DNA of 48,651 bases from Clostridium drakei (GCF_000633595.2 NZ_JIBU02000043.1:1-48651), one strand, 5' to 3'. Positions 34,291 through 43,765 are shown, counted from the stretch's first letter. A program made the numbers and translations. Notes: generated by a model not told the origin, from the sequence alone.

Positions 34291-35478
34291 TTATTTATAC
34301 AAATCTCTTAACTTCTTAAATGCATCAAAAGATCTTTTTAGCATTTCTGTATCAACACAATAAGAAACTCTCACATATCCTGGACATCCAAAATCTCCTC
34401 CTGGAACAATTAGAAGATTAAATTTCTTCGCATTTTCAGAAAAATTCACATCATCTTCCTCTAAAGCCTTTACAAACAAGTAAAAAGCACCATCTGGCTT
34501 TACACATTGATAACCCATTTTAGTAAGTTCATTGTATAATAATTTTCTATTTGTATCATATAGCGCTATATCTGATGTTTTGCCTAAACACTTAAATACT
34601 ACCTTTTGAAATAAACTTGGCGCACATACATATCCAAGTGAACGTCCAGCTCCACATACTGCTGTATAAACATCCTTAGCATTTTCCACAGAATCAGGAA
34701 CTAATATATACCCTATTCTTTCTCCTGGAAGGGAAATTGACTTACTATATGAGTAACATAAAATCGTATTATCATAATAAGATGGAACATATGGTATCTG
34801 TATATCATCATAAACAATCTCTCTATAAGGTTCATCTGATATTAGATATAAAGTATTTTGATATTCTTCAGATTTCTTTTTTAACAAATCTGCTAAATTC
34901 TTAAAGGTTTTTTCTGAATACACAACGCCTGATGGATTATTAGGCGAATTTATTATAATTCCTTTTGTATGAGAAGTAATAGATTTTTCTAATAAATCCA
35001 TCTGAATTTGAAAGTTTTCTGTATCTGCTGGTACTACTACAGCCTTTGCACCTGCACTTTTTATAAAAACTAGATATTCCGGAAAATAAGGTGCAACAAT
35101 AATAAATTCATCTTCTGAATTTACGGTAAGGGCCTTAAGTGTAATACATAATGAAGCTGCAGCACCACATGTCATGTAAAAATTGTCTGCTTTAAGCTGT
35201 GAATTATATGTATTGTTCATATAATCAGCTATACCTTTTCTTACTTCAAAATCTCCCTGTGCAGAAGTATATCCATGAATTTCATCTGACTTTTTTGTTT
35301 CCAGCAATTCTATAATAGCTTCTTTTACACATTCTGGTGCTGGAACAGTTGGATTTCCAATACTGAAATCAAATACATTTTCTTTTCCAACAATTGCAGC
35401 CTGCTGTTTTCCATACTCAAATAATTCTCTAATTACGGAACGTTTTGATCCTAATTCATGCATCTCTTTTGATACCAT
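34291..35478 (-). CDS. Aspartate-type PLP aminotransferase
   Basis: A 395-aa class I/II aminotransferase. PLP lysine lies in SYSKSISLPGERIGY, with NSPNNPSGVVY and SDEPYREIVYDD typical of the aspartate/tyrosine-type subfamily Ib. Most relatives use aspartate or aromatic amino acids with 2-oxoglutarate; specificity is not certain. AAGGAG is upstream of the ATG. Monocistronic. Confidence 0.92.
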   Translation of the reverse strand: MVSKEMHELGSKRSVIRELFEYGKQQAAIVGKENVFDFSIGNPTVPAPECVKEAIIELLETKKSDEIHGYTSAQGDFEVRKGIADYMNNTYNSQLKADNFYMTCGAAASLCITLKALTVNSEDEFIIVAPYFPEYLVFIKSAGAKAVVVPADTENFQIQMDLLEKSITSHTKGIIINSPNNPSGVVYSEKTFKNLADLLKKKSEEYQNTLYLISDEPYREIVYDDIQIPYVPSYYDNTILCYSYSKSISLPGERIGYILVPDSVENAKDVYTAVCGAGRSLGYVCAPSLFQKVVFKCLGKTSDIALYDTNRKLLYNELTKMGYQCVKPDGAFYLFVKALEEDDVNFSENAKKFNLLIVPGGDFGCPGYVRVSYCVDTEMLKRSFDAFKKLRDLYK

Positions 35479-35929
35479 TATCTTGTCACTCCTTCTAAAT
35501 TATACTGTTCTCCTACAAATACCACTCTTTACAAGATCATTATTGTCGTAAAAGTAATTCTCTGTCTGCTTATAATTGCTTTAAAAACATTAATATATAG
35601 CACTCAGTTCTTGTAAGCAGTTTTAATTGGCAATATTTAAAATTTATATTAATTAAGTAGCATTATAACAAATAACCTACAATACTTTCCAATGTCATAT
35701 TTTGAGATATAATGACTTAAAGTTATAATAATCAATAAAAAATGCTTAAAACAAGGAAATATGACAAATACTAAATAATTAGAATATTTGTGCAGAATAT
35801 TTATCTTTTTTATATTATCCATATGTATGCAATGAAATATATTCAATTAAAATCTAAACTATCACTTCATTTTAATTGTATATAACTTGATATTGTTGAA
35901 AATAATCCTACATCATAAATCAGAAATAG
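35479..35929. other. Intergenic region without recognised gene
   Basis: About 450 nt of AT-rich sequence (over 70% A+T by eye) upstream of the aminotransferase. I see no convincing small gene. A partial inverted repeat CTGCTTA/TAAGCAG lies near 35565-35627. The aminotransferase promoter should be close to 35500, where TATAAT occurs on the minus strand, but no clear -35 was found. Confidence 0.5.
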
Positions 35930-35961
35930 TAAAAAATAGCCTTATACCCTAAGGCTATTTA
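35930..35961 (-). terminator. Terminator of the ABC import cluster
   Basis: AAATAGCCTT (35935-35944) pairs with AAGGCTATTT (35951-35960), with a minus-strand T run, 12 nt past the permease stop. Confidence 0.85.
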
Positions 35962-35972
35962 TAGTTTAATTA

Positions 35973-36770
35973 TTAACGTCTCAATATAAGTCTTTTTTCA
36001 ACAAATTCAACACCTTCATACATTACATAAGCTAAAACAGATAATATTATCACACTTAGCATAACTGTATCTAATTGAGAGATCTGACCTCCATATATTA
36101 TCAAGAAACCAAGCCCTTCCTTTGCTACTAAAAATTCACCCATTATAACGCCTACCCAAGAAAGACCCACATTTATTTTAAGAGCAGAAACTAAAGTGGG
36201 TACTGAACTTGGAATTATAAGATGTATCAATATTTGAAGTTTAGACGCACCAAATGTTCTGAGAAGTTTGATTTTATCCGTATCAACCTCTTTAAATCCA
36301 TTCAATACGGATATTATCGTAACTACTATAGCTATAAGTAACGTTACTACTACTATTGCCTTAATTCCATTTCCAACCCAAAATATTATAATAGGAGCAA
36401 GTGCTATTTTAGGAAGTGCATTAAGTACTACAATGTATGGATCTAAAACCTTACATACAAAATCCGACCACCATAGAAGTATGGCAATTAAAGTACCAAG
36501 AATAGTGCTTAATAAAAATCCAAATATAGTTTCTATACATGTAATTCCTATGTTATTAAATAAAGCGCCTTCTGAATATAATTTTAATAAGCTTTTCCAC
36601 ATTCTTGATGGAGTGCTAGTTAAAAATGGATCCATTATCTTTAAATCTCCCAATATTTCCCATAAAGCAAAAATTAATATCAAAATTAAAAATCTCGTAA
36701 ATACTATTTCTCTTTTTCTTTTTTCAACATTACTAATATATAAGGAATGTTCCTTTACTTCATCTATCAT
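35973..36770 (-). CDS. ABC permease 1 (SsuC/ThiX family)
   Basis: A 265-aa inner-membrane permease with six helices and the EAA loop (about residues 140-190: RTFGASKLQILIHLIIPSSVP). It pairs with the ATPase gene just upstream, and the ATG overlaps that gene's stop by 1 nt (TAATG). A longer reading from 36791 overlaps the coding end and the AAGGAG. It is the last gene of a five-gene import cluster. Confidence 0.9.
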   Translation of the reverse strand: MIDEVKEHSLYISNVEKRKREIVFTRFLILILIFALWEILGDLKIMDPFLTSTPSRMWKSLLKLYSEGALFNNIGITCIETIFGFLLSTILGTLIAILLWWSDFVCKVLDPYIVVLNALPKIALAPIIIFWVGNGIKAIVVVTLLIAIVVTIISVLNGFKEVDTDKIKLLRTFGASKLQILIHLIIPSSVPTLVSALKINVGLSWVGVIMGEFLVAKEGLGFLIIYGGQISQLDTVMLSVIILSVLAYVMYEGVEFVEKRLILRR

Positions 36771-37528
36771 TATGAATTTAGCTCCTTCCATATATTATTG
36801 AAATATATTCTGAATTCTGGTTCTTCCCTGGATTTCAATGGTGATTCCTGTGGAACTGAAAATTCTATATTAAATATTTTTCTTATTTGTGCAGGTCTAC
36901 TGGATAACACTATAACTCTATTAGACATAGATATAGCCTCTGATATGTCATGAGTTACCATAATTGCCGTTTTACCTTCCTTTTTTATTATCTTGAATAT
37001 TTCATCACTTATATTAAGTCTAGTTTGATAATCTAATGCTGAAAAAGGTTCATCTAAAAGCAATACTTCAGGGTTTACAGCTAAAGTTCTTATTAGTGCT
37101 ACCTTTTGTCTCATTCCACCAGAAAGTTCCTTTGGATAATGAAATCTAAAATCCCATAATCCATAATTTCTAAGCAATTTATTTATATTCTCAGTATAAT
37201 CGCTTACCTTTTTATGTTGAATTTTAATACCTAACATTATATTATCCCACACAGTAATCCATTCAAATAATTGGTCACGCTGAAACATATAACCCATTTT
37301 ACTAGAAAAACTAGTTAAACTTTCATTATCTATATATATTTCGCCAAAAGAAGGCTTCAATAATCCTGCTATTATATTTAAAAGTGTTGATTTACCACAA
37401 CCAGAAGGTCCAACTATACTTAAAAATTCCCCTTCCTCTACAGCAAAATTTATATTTGCTAATGCCTTAGTAAAACCTTTTAAAGAATGGTAGTTCATAT
37501 AAATACTTTTTACACATACTTTATCCAA
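36770..37528 (-). CDS. ABC ATPase 1 (SsuB/ThiZ family)
   Basis: A 252-aa ATPase. Walker A GPSGCGKSTLL, Q-loop MFQRDQLFEW, signature LSGGMRQ, Walker B LLLDEPFSALD and switch VTHDISEA. The YMFQRDQLFEW stretch is typical of nitrate/sulfonate/HMP-type ATPases. It energises permease 1 and lies after a terminator that follows the binding-protein gene, so its level may be lower. Confidence 0.92.
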   Translation of the reverse strand: MDKVCVKSIYMNYHSLKGFTKALANINFAVEEGEFLSIVGPSGCGKSTLLNIIAGLLKPSFGEIYIDNESLTSFSSKMGYMFQRDQLFEWITVWDNIMLGIKIQHKKVSDYTENINKLLRNYGLWDFRFHYPKELSGGMRQKVALIRTLAVNPEVLLLDEPFSALDYQTRLNISDEIFKIIKKEGKTAIMVTHDISEAISMSNRVIVLSSRPAQIRKIFNIEFSVPQESPLKSREEPEFRIYFNNIWKELNS

Positions 37529-37614
37529 AACATCATCTCCTTATATTTAACATGACTCCTGCTTCATTATATGAATTTTTACAATATGGTGTTAAAAAGT
37601 TAAAGTCAATTGAA

Positions 37615-37665
37615 ACATAAAAAAAGCGTAAATAGATTTAAACTTATACAAATCTGTTTACGCTC
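37615..37665 (-). terminator. Internal terminator inside the ABC cluster
   Basis: A strong hairpin AGCGTAAATAGATTT with AAATCTGTTTACGCT (37625-37664), followed on the minus strand by seven T, lies between the binding-protein gene and ATPase 1. It should allow only partial read-through into the second transporter pair. Confidence 0.85.
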
Positions 37666-37698
37666 CCTAATTTAGTTATGATGTAACTAAAATTTAAA

Positions 37699-38679
37699 TT
37701 ACTTACTAATATCCTGTATTAATGATTTTATATCAACTTTCTTTTTAAGCATTCCATTTTCCATTAAGAAATCCTGTGTTTTTTCCAGTTCTTTTATATC
37801 TTTATCCGTTATCTTAGGACTAAAATCATACCAATTGTACATTTCCTTAACTTGGTCAACAGATATCTGGGTTTCTTCTGAAGCTAATTTATAAGTTTCA
37901 TCTGGATTATCCTTCATGAATTGAAGACTCTTATTATGAACATTCATATATCTTTTGGCTATATCCATATGTTTATCCAAGAAATCCTTTCTAGCTGCAA
38001 TCACTATAGTAGCATCTAGTATTCCTTCACCTGTGGTAACAATATGTGCTCCTTTTGTCAAAGCTTGTGGTACTGATGCTCCTGCAACTAATGCTGCATC
38101 TGCACTACCAGACATTAATGCTGAAACTCCCTGTGGTATTCCCATATTTATAAATTGAACATCGCTTGCTTTCATATTTTTATTTTTAAGTGCACCTAAA
38201 AGTAATTGATGAAGTATTGTTCCCTTAGGACCTACTACCTTTTTTCCTTTTAAATCTTCTATAGATTTTATACTTGGATCTTTAGCCATAATTGTAAATG
38301 CTTTTGGTGCTCTACTGTACATTCCTATTATCTTAATATCAACACCATTGGCAGCACCTAAAATAACTGAAGTAGCTCCAATTGCATTACAAAAATCTAA
38401 TGAACCTGCAGCTACAGCTTCTGTCATCTTTGATCCTTCTGTAATCTCAGGAAATGTTACTTTTATGTTATCCTTTGAAAACTCATCCTGGAATAAATTT
38501 TTTCTCTTTTCTATTATAGATGGTACATTTAAAGGTGATTTAACATAAGAAATATTTATGTTGCTTACCTTCTGCTGAGCAGCGCTATTAGAACTTTTTT
38601 GAGCCTCACCACAACCTGCTAATGCTGTAGTAATCATAGCAGCTGTTAATACTAAGCTTAATTTTCTTAATGCTTTCAT
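37699..38679 (-). CDS. Substrate-binding lipoprotein (SsuA/ThiY-like)
   Basis: A 326-aa lipoprotein. Signal peptide ends at lipobox LAGC (Cys23), followed by a Ser/Gln linker and a periplasmic-binding type 2 fold (NISYVKSPLNVPSIIEK, DFCNAIGATSVILGAANG, VVGPKGTILHQLL). This family includes binders for sulfonates, nitrate/urea and thiamine pyrimidine precursors. Substrate cannot be fixed. It is the only binding protein for two permease/ATPase pairs. Confidence 0.9.
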   Translation of the reverse strand: MKALRKLSLVLTAAMITTALAGCGEAQKSSNSAAQQKVSNINISYVKSPLNVPSIIEKRKNLFQDEFSKDNIKVTFPEITEGSKMTEAVAAGSLDFCNAIGATSVILGAANGVDIKIIGMYSRAPKAFTIMAKDPSIKSIEDLKGKKVVGPKGTILHQLLLGALKNKNMKASDVQFINMGIPQGVSALMSGSADAALVAGASVPQALTKGAHIVTTGEGILDATIVIAARKDFLDKHMDIAKRYMNVHNKSLQFMKDNPDETYKLASEETQISVDQVKEMYNWYDFSPKITDKDIKELEKTQDFLMENGMLKKKVDIKSLIQDISK

Positions 38680-38742
38680 TGTTAGTCCCCCTTGTTTTTT
38701 ATTAATTTAAGCCATAGGCTAATTAACATTTTCATTTGTTCT

Positions 38743-39489
38743 TTAGGCTAAAATTTCTTTGAGCAAGCTGTTTTTTATCTCTAAAAACTTATTGGAAGAA
38801 CTATCTCTATAATAATCCATATCAATAATTTCTTCCTTTATTATATGACCTTTGTCCATAACTACTATTTTTTGTCCTAAGTAAATAGCTTCATCCACAT
38901 CATGAGTAACAAAAACTATAGTCTTTTTATTTTCTAAAAATATGTTTATAAACTCTCTTTGAAGTTTACTCCTATTAAATGCATCAAGAGCACCTAAGGG
39001 TTCATCCATGAGAATTATTTCAGGATTATAACAAAGGGTTCTTCCTAATGATACTCTTTGAGCCATACCTCCTGAAATCTGAGAAGGATAAGCTTCTTTA
39101 AAATTTTCCAATCCCAGCATATTTAAATATTTATGAACTATATCACAAACTTCCTGTCTATTCTTATTTTTAATAAGTGGAAAAGCCATATTTTGTTCTA
39201 CTGTAAGCCATGGCATCAATCTGGGTTCTTGAAAAACTATACCAACCTTCTTTTTAGAATCCTTCTCTTTTAGTTTTCCATCTCTATATATAAAACTTAT
39301 ATTTCCTTCTGTCTGATTTTCAAGTCCACATATTATTCTAAGTAAAGTAGTTTTACCACATCCACTTTTTCCAACTATAGTAACAAAACTTTCGTCTTCT
39401 ATTAATAAGTTAATATTATTCAATGCACTGACCTTAGTACCTTTTATATCAAAGCTCTTGCACAGCTTTTTTATTTCCAGTCCTGCCAT
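38743..39489 (-). CDS. ABC ATPase 2 (SsuB/ThiZ family)
   Basis: A 248-aa ATPase with Walker A GKSGCGKTTLL, Q-loop VFQEPRLMPWLT, signature ISGGMAQR, Walker B IILMDEPLGALD and VTHDVDEA. The VFQEPRLMPW motif is the SsuB hallmark. The ATG at 39489 with GAGG upstream is preferred to one at 39519. It overlaps the permease gene upstream by 41 nt. Similar in kind, but clearly different in sequence, from ATPase 1. Confidence 0.92.
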   Translation of the reverse strand: MAGLEIKKLCKSFDIKGTKVSALNNINLLIEDESFVTIVGKSGCGKTTLLRIICGLENQTEGNISFIYRDGKLKEKDSKKKVGIVFQEPRLMPWLTVEQNMAFPLIKNKNRQEVCDIVHKYLNMLGLENFKEAYPSQISGGMAQRVSLGRTLCYNPEIILMDEPLGALDAFNRSKLQREFINIFLENKKTIVFVTHDVDEAIYLGQKIVVMDKGHIIKEEIIDMDYYRDSSSNKFLEIKNSLLKEILA

Positions 39490-40240
39490 AGTCCACCTCT
39501 CTCCCATAAGAATGTGCAAACTTACTAGTTATCCTAATGAAAATATAATCAACCAAATACCCTAAAATTCCTATAGAAAAAATTCCAACTAGTATTATGT
39601 CTGGTCTGGATAATTGCTCTGCATCCATTATCATATATCCTATACCAGAGGAAGCTGCTATAAGTTCTGCACCCATAAGTGATCTCCAGCTGTATCCTAA
39701 TCCTAATTGAATACCTGTTATTATAGAAGGTACTGCTTGAGGTAAAATTATCTTAAAAAACTTATCCGTAGTGGTAAATCCAAAGATTTCACCTACCTCT
39801 AGAAGTTTTTCATCATAATTAGTAACTCCATTTAAAGTATTTGAAAATATAGGAAAAAATGTAGCAAGGAATATGACTGCTAGTTTTGAAGTTTCTCCTA
39901 TTCCAAACCATAGTATTAATATAGGAATAACTGCAATAGGCGGTACGTGTCTCATAAATTCTAAAAAGGGTTCTAAATAAGGTAAAAGTTCTTTCTTCAT
40001 TCCTAAAACAATAGCCATTGGAAATGCTATTGCAAAAGTTATAAAAAATCCTATAAAAACTCTACTAAAGCTCACTCCTAAGCTCTTTATGAGTATACCA
40101 CTCTTAATTAATTCTAAAGTAGTGTTAGCCACAGTCATTGGACTAGGTATTATATAATCATTAAATATGTGAAATTTAGAACCAATACACCATATAAATA
40201 TAATAACTAACGGTATGACTAATCCTTTAAATTTTTTCAT
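39449..40240 (-). CDS. ABC permease 2 (SsuC/ThiX family)
   Basis: A 263-aa permease with six helices, signal-anchor-like N terminus and EAA loop (EIFGFTTTDKFFKIILPQAVPSI). First gene of the cluster, directly downstream of an attenuator-type leader. GAAAGGAAT precedes the ATG at 40240. It overlaps ATPase 2 by 41 nt, which supports coupled translation of the pair. Confidence 0.92.
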   Translation of the reverse strand: MKKFKGLVIPLVIIFIWCIGSKFHIFNDYIIPSPMTVANTTLELIKSGILIKSLGVSFSRVFIGFFITFAIAFPMAIVLGMKKELLPYLEPFLEFMRHVPPIAVIPILILWFGIGETSKLAVIFLATFFPIFSNTLNGVTNYDEKLLEVGEIFGFTTTDKFFKIILPQAVPSIITGIQLGLGYSWRSLMGAELIAASSGIGYMIMDAEQLSRPDIILVGIFSIGILGYLVDYIFIRITSKFAHSYGREVDYGRTGNKKAVQEL

Positions 40241-40260
40241 ATAATTCCTTTCTTGAATAC

Positions 40261-40496
40261 AAAAAACTTCCCCAAAACAATAGTTTCAGGGAAGGTCATT
40301 ATTTTACAAACACCTTTTGTATTTAAACTTCCCTTCCAGATTAGACTATTCCTTTCTGTTAGGTGGCATCATTTTTAATTAGAACTAAAATAACACTTAT
40401 TGCATCAAATACATCAGATGTTATCCAAAGTATCTGAATTAATAAACTTGTATCTATAAAAAATATTTTATCATTACATTGAAAATTCATCAAGTT
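40261..40496 (-). promoter_or_regulatory. Leader with attenuator of the ABC import cluster
   Basis: Minus-strand promoter: TTGATG (about 40491) and TAAAAT, 17 nt apart. The leader holds a complete terminator just before the first gene: CTTCCC/GGGAAG (40294-40267 read on the minus strand) with inner AAAC/GTTT and six T. An earlier AGGGAAG (near 40328-40336) can pair with the terminator's own CTTCCCT arm, giving an antiterminator. Upstream, CACCT/AGGTG and CAGA/TCTG form a possible aptamer core. No known class matched. Confidence 0.65.
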
Positions 40497-40559
40497 AATT
40501 TAGCAACCATATACTGGATAACTATAAGTAAAATTCTCTTAACTTACTTATATATGTAG

Positions 40560-40634
40560 TTGATATTATTTATTTTTGATGTTATATTCTATATATAACT
40601 GTATATACACATGTAAAATAATATATGTATACAT
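40560..40634 (+). promoter_or_regulatory. nadABC promoter with palindromic sites
   Basis: TTGATA (40560-40565) and TATATT (40583-40588) are 17 nt apart. Two short palindromes, TGTATATACA (40600-40609) and ATGTATACAT (40625-40634), lie between the transcript start and GGAGG. They could bind a nicotinate-responsive repressor such as NiaR, but this is inference. Confidence 0.6.
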
Positions 40635-40647
40635 CGGAGGTATGAAT

Positions 40648-41562
40648 ATGAAAAATGATTTAAAAGATAAACTGCTAAAGTTGAAAAAAGATAAGGGAGC
40701 AATAATTCTAGCTCATTATTATCAAAGACCTGAAATACAAGATATTGCAGATGCTGTTGGAGATTCTTACTATCTAAGTAAAATTGCAAAAGATTGCAGT
40801 GAAAATATAATAGTTTTTTGTGGTGTTAAATTTATGGCTGAAAGTGCAAAGATATTATCACCTGAAAAGACAGTTTTACTACCTGCCTTTGATGCTGGTT
40901 GTCCTATGGCTGATATGGCTAATCCTAATGATATTTTAGAATTAAAAGACAAGCATCCTAATGCTAAAGTTGTGTGTTATATAAATTCTTCTGCTGAAGT
41001 TAAAGCAATATCAGATATATGCTGTACTTCTTCTAATGCTGTAACTATAATAAATAATTTGCAAGAAGATGAAATAATTTTTCTTCCTGATAAAAATTTA
41101 GGAGAATATGTTCAGCAACAAGTAAAAAACAAAAAAATTATACTTTGGAATGGTTTCTGCATAACTCACAAAAAAGTTTCAGCAACAGAAATTTTGAAAG
41201 CTAAAAGGCTTCATCCTGACATAAAAGTATTGGTACATCCTGAATGTGAAAAATCTGTGAGAGAACTTGCTGATTTTTTAGGAAGTACAGGGCAAATCAT
41301 AAATTTTGTAAACAATAGTACTGATAAAAAATTCTTAATTTGTACTGAAGAAGGTGTTCTTCATAAAATTAAGCTTAAAAATAAAGATAAAGAATTTTAT
41401 ATTCCAAGTGGAGGTATGACCTGCATAAATATGAAAAAAACTTATTTAAATAATGTTTATGAAAGTCTATTAAATATGGAGTATGCTATAGAACTTGATG
41501 AATCCATAAGAAAGAAAGCTTATAAAGCACTTATTAATATGCATGAACTTGGAGGAAAATAA
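40648..41562 (+). CDS. nadA: Quinolinate synthase A
   Basis: A 4Fe-4S enzyme that condenses iminoaspartate with dihydroxyacetone phosphate to quinolinate. 304 aa, the normal length, with AHYYQRPEIQDIADAVGDSYYLS, FCGVKFMAESAKIL, HPEC and PSGGMTC as family and cluster motifs. GGAGG at 40636-40640 fits the ATG at 40648; the ATG at 40642 is too close and a reading from 40576 has no site. First gene of nadABC. Confidence 0.97.
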   Translation: MKNDLKDKLLKLKKDKGAIILAHYYQRPEIQDIADAVGDSYYLSKIAKDCSENIIVFCGVKFMAESAKILSPEKTVLLPAFDAGCPMADMANPNDILELKDKHPNAKVVCYINSSAEVKAISDICCTSSNAVTIINNLQEDEIIFLPDKNLGEYVQQQVKNKKIILWNGFCITHKKVSATEILKAKRLHPDIKVLVHPECEKSVRELADFLGSTGQIINFVNNSTDKKFLICTEEGVLHKIKLKNKDKEFYIPSGGMTCINMKKTYLNNVYESLLNMEYAIELDESIRKKAYKALINMHELGGK

Positions 41563-41563
41563 A

Positions 41564-42865
41564 ATGGATATTTATACTGATATTTTAGTTATAGGTACTG
41601 GAGTTTCAGGACTTTATTCAGCACTAAACTTGAGAGAAAACTTAAAAATAACAATGATTTCAAAGGGTAAAATAGACCAATGTAATACCGCTCTAGCACA
41701 AGGTGGTATTTCTGTAGCTAGGGGTACAAATGATATAGATTTATTTGTAAATGACACCTTAATGGCAGGTTCCTACAAAAATGATATTAATGCTGTAAAA
41801 ATACTTGCAGAAGAATCCATGGAGAATATAGATGATCTTTGTAAAATGGATTTTGATTTTGATAGCGATAATGATGAATTATCTTATACTCGAGAAGGAG
41901 CCCATAGCATAAATAGAATAGTACATTATAAAGATAAAACCGGTGAAAAATTAGAAGAAACTCTATTAAAGCAAATTCCATCAAAAAAAAATATAACTAT
42001 TTTTGAAAATTGCACCATGCTGGATATTTTAAAAAAAGATAATGTTTGTGCAGGTGCTCTATGCATAAAGGACGATAGTCAATTTAATATTCATGCTAAA
42101 ATTACAATTATGGCTGCTGGAGGTATTGGTGGTCTATTTAGAAATTCCACTAATCAAAAAATATTAACTGCAGATGGGGTTGCTATAGCTTTAAAAAATA
42201 ACATAAAAGTAAAAAATCTGGGCTATATTCAATTTCATCCTACAGCTTTCTTCAACTCTAATGAACATGAGAGAAAATTTTTAATATCAGAATCTGTTAG
42301 AGGTGAAGGTGGAAAGCTCATAAATTGTAACGGAAACAGATTCGTAGACGAATTGCTTCCTAGAGATGTAGTTACCAAATATATATATGAAGAAGAAAAA
42401 AGCACCCATACTTCAAATGTATATCTTGATGTAACCTTTATGGAAGAAGAATTTTTGAAAAACAGATTTCCAACTATATATAAAAAATGTTTAGAAAATG
42501 GAATAAATATATCTAAAGAATTTATCCCTGTTTCTCCAGCCCAACACTATTTTATGGGCGGTATAGAAGTAGACACCTTTGGAAGAACTTCTATGAAAAA
42601 TCTTTTTGCCTTTGGAGAGTGTAGCTGTACTGGCGTTCATGGAGCTAACAGACTTGCAAGTAATTCTTTACTGGAAGCATTAGTTTTTTCAAAACGTGGT
42701 GCAAAAAAAATAAATAATAACATTTTTGAAGTTCCCATGATTGACTTTGATACGCCTTCATTAGATTATGATAAAAAATACTATGAAGAATTAAATAATA
42801 AAATATTTATAGATTCTTTAGTTAAGGTGAGAGGAGATATAAAAAATGAATTGGTTAATTGCTGA
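41564..42865 (+). CDS. nadB: L-aspartate oxidase
   Basis: A flavoenzyme that oxidises L-aspartate to iminoaspartate for NadA. 433 aa with FAD-binding VIGTGVSGLYSAL, NTALAQGGISVA, the catalytic HxxF region QFHPTAFF, EGGKLINCNGNRFVDE, and FGECSCTGVHGANRLASNSLLEAL. The C-terminal helical domain is short compared with the E. coli enzyme (about 540 aa). GGAGG of the nadA end serves the ATG at 41564. Confidence 0.96.
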   Translation: MDIYTDILVIGTGVSGLYSALNLRENLKITMISKGKIDQCNTALAQGGISVARGTNDIDLFVNDTLMAGSYKNDINAVKILAEESMENIDDLCKMDFDFDSDNDELSYTREGAHSINRIVHYKDKTGEKLEETLLKQIPSKKNITIFENCTMLDILKKDNVCAGALCIKDDSQFNIHAKITIMAAGGIGGLFRNSTNQKILTADGVAIALKNNIKVKNLGYIQFHPTAFFNSNEHERKFLISESVRGEGGKLINCNGNRFVDELLPRDVVTKYIYEEEKSTHTSNVYLDVTFMEEEFLKNRFPTIYKKCLENGINISKEFIPVSPAQHYFMGGIEVDTFGRTSMKNLFAFGECSCTGVHGANRLASNSLLEALVFSKRGAKKINNNIFEVPMIDFDTPSLDYDKKYYEELNNKIFIDSLVKVRGDIKNELVNC

Positions 42866-43679
42866 TGAAATAATTAAAAATGCTCTCAATGAAGATATCT
42901 CCTATGGAGATATAACCACAGAATCCATTATAAAAAATTATAAAAAAGCAAAAGTAGATTTAATAGCAAAAGAAGATGGAATAATATGTGGTTTAGAGGT
43001 TTTTAAAAGAGTTTTTACTATTCTTCAAAATGCTGAAGTTAAATTCTTTGTAGAAGATGGTAATCATGTTTTTAAAGGTAAAAAAATAGGAGAACTTTCT
43101 GGAGATGTACGAATTCTTCTCACCGGTGAAAGAGTTGCTTTAAACTTTCTCCAAAGAATGAGTGGAATAGCAACTCTCACAAGAAATTTTGCAGCCGAAC
43201 TTGAAAATACTAAAATTAAACTTTTAGATACACGTAAAACTACACCTAATTTAAGGATATTTGAAAAGTATTCCGTAACCATTGGTGGAGGTTGTAATCA
43301 TAGATTTGGACTTAATGATGGAGTTCTCATAAAAGATAATCATATAGCTGCTGCTGGAAACATAAAAAATGCAGTTAACATGGTAAAATCCAATGCTCCT
43401 TTTGTTAGAAAAATAGAAGTTGAAGTTGAAAGTTTAGAACAGTTGACTGAAGCTTTAGATGCCAAAGCTGACATAATAATGCTAGACAATATGGACATTC
43501 CTACAATGGAATCTGCTATAAAAATAATAAATGGTAACGCTGAAATAGAAGTTTCGGGTAACGTAGATTTGAAAAGCATCAAAAATTTATCCAAATTAAA
43601 GATAAATTATATATCAACAGGTGCTATAACGCATTCATTTAAAGTCTTAGATTTAAGCATGAAGAATCTAACTTATTAG
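42846..43679 (+). CDS. nadC: Nicotinate-nucleotide pyrophosphorylase
   Basis: Converts quinolinate and PRPP to nicotinate mononucleotide. 277 aa with EDISYGDITTES, GERVALNFLQRMSGIAT, DTRKTTPNLR, KYSVTIGGGCNHRFGLNDGVLIKDNH and the final EVSGNVDLKSI and YISTGAITHS. It overlaps nadB by 20 nt (GAGGAG inside nadB), so it is coupled. Ends the operon; strong terminator follows. Confidence 0.97.
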   Translation: MNWLIADEIIKNALNEDISYGDITTESIIKNYKKAKVDLIAKEDGIICGLEVFKRVFTILQNAEVKFFVEDGNHVFKGKKIGELSGDVRILLTGERVALNFLQRMSGIATLTRNFAAELENTKIKLLDTRKTTPNLRIFEKYSVTIGGGCNHRFGLNDGVLIKDNHIAAAGNIKNAVNMVKSNAPFVRKIEVEVESLEQLTEALDAKADIIMLDNMDIPTMESAIKIINGNAEIEVSGNVDLKSIKNLSKLKINYISTGAITHSFKVLDLSMKNLTY

Positions 43680-43710
43680 ACCATGTATAAAACTCCTTAT
43701 AAAACTAAAA

Positions 43711-43759
43711 ATAAAGTTCAACTAAACTTATGACATAAAAAAGTTTAGTTGAACTTTAT
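43711..43759. terminator. Bidirectional terminator between nadC and the permease
   Basis: AAAGTTCAACTAAACTT pairs with AAGTTTAGTTGAACTTT (17 bp) around a short loop, serving both the + strand nadC and the - strand permease. Confidence 0.9.
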
Positions 43760-43765
43760 TTAATT

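Noticed and set aside
36268-36801. Plus-strand ORF of 177 codons opposite ABC permease 1
   Set aside because: Antisense shadow; composition is that of a reversed hydrophobic protein, and no start signal is seen.
40261-40440. TPP (thiamine) riboswitch upstream of the ThiXYZ-like cluster
   Set aside because: The conserved TPP blocks (CUGAGA and the ACCUGAUCUGG region) are not present in the leader.
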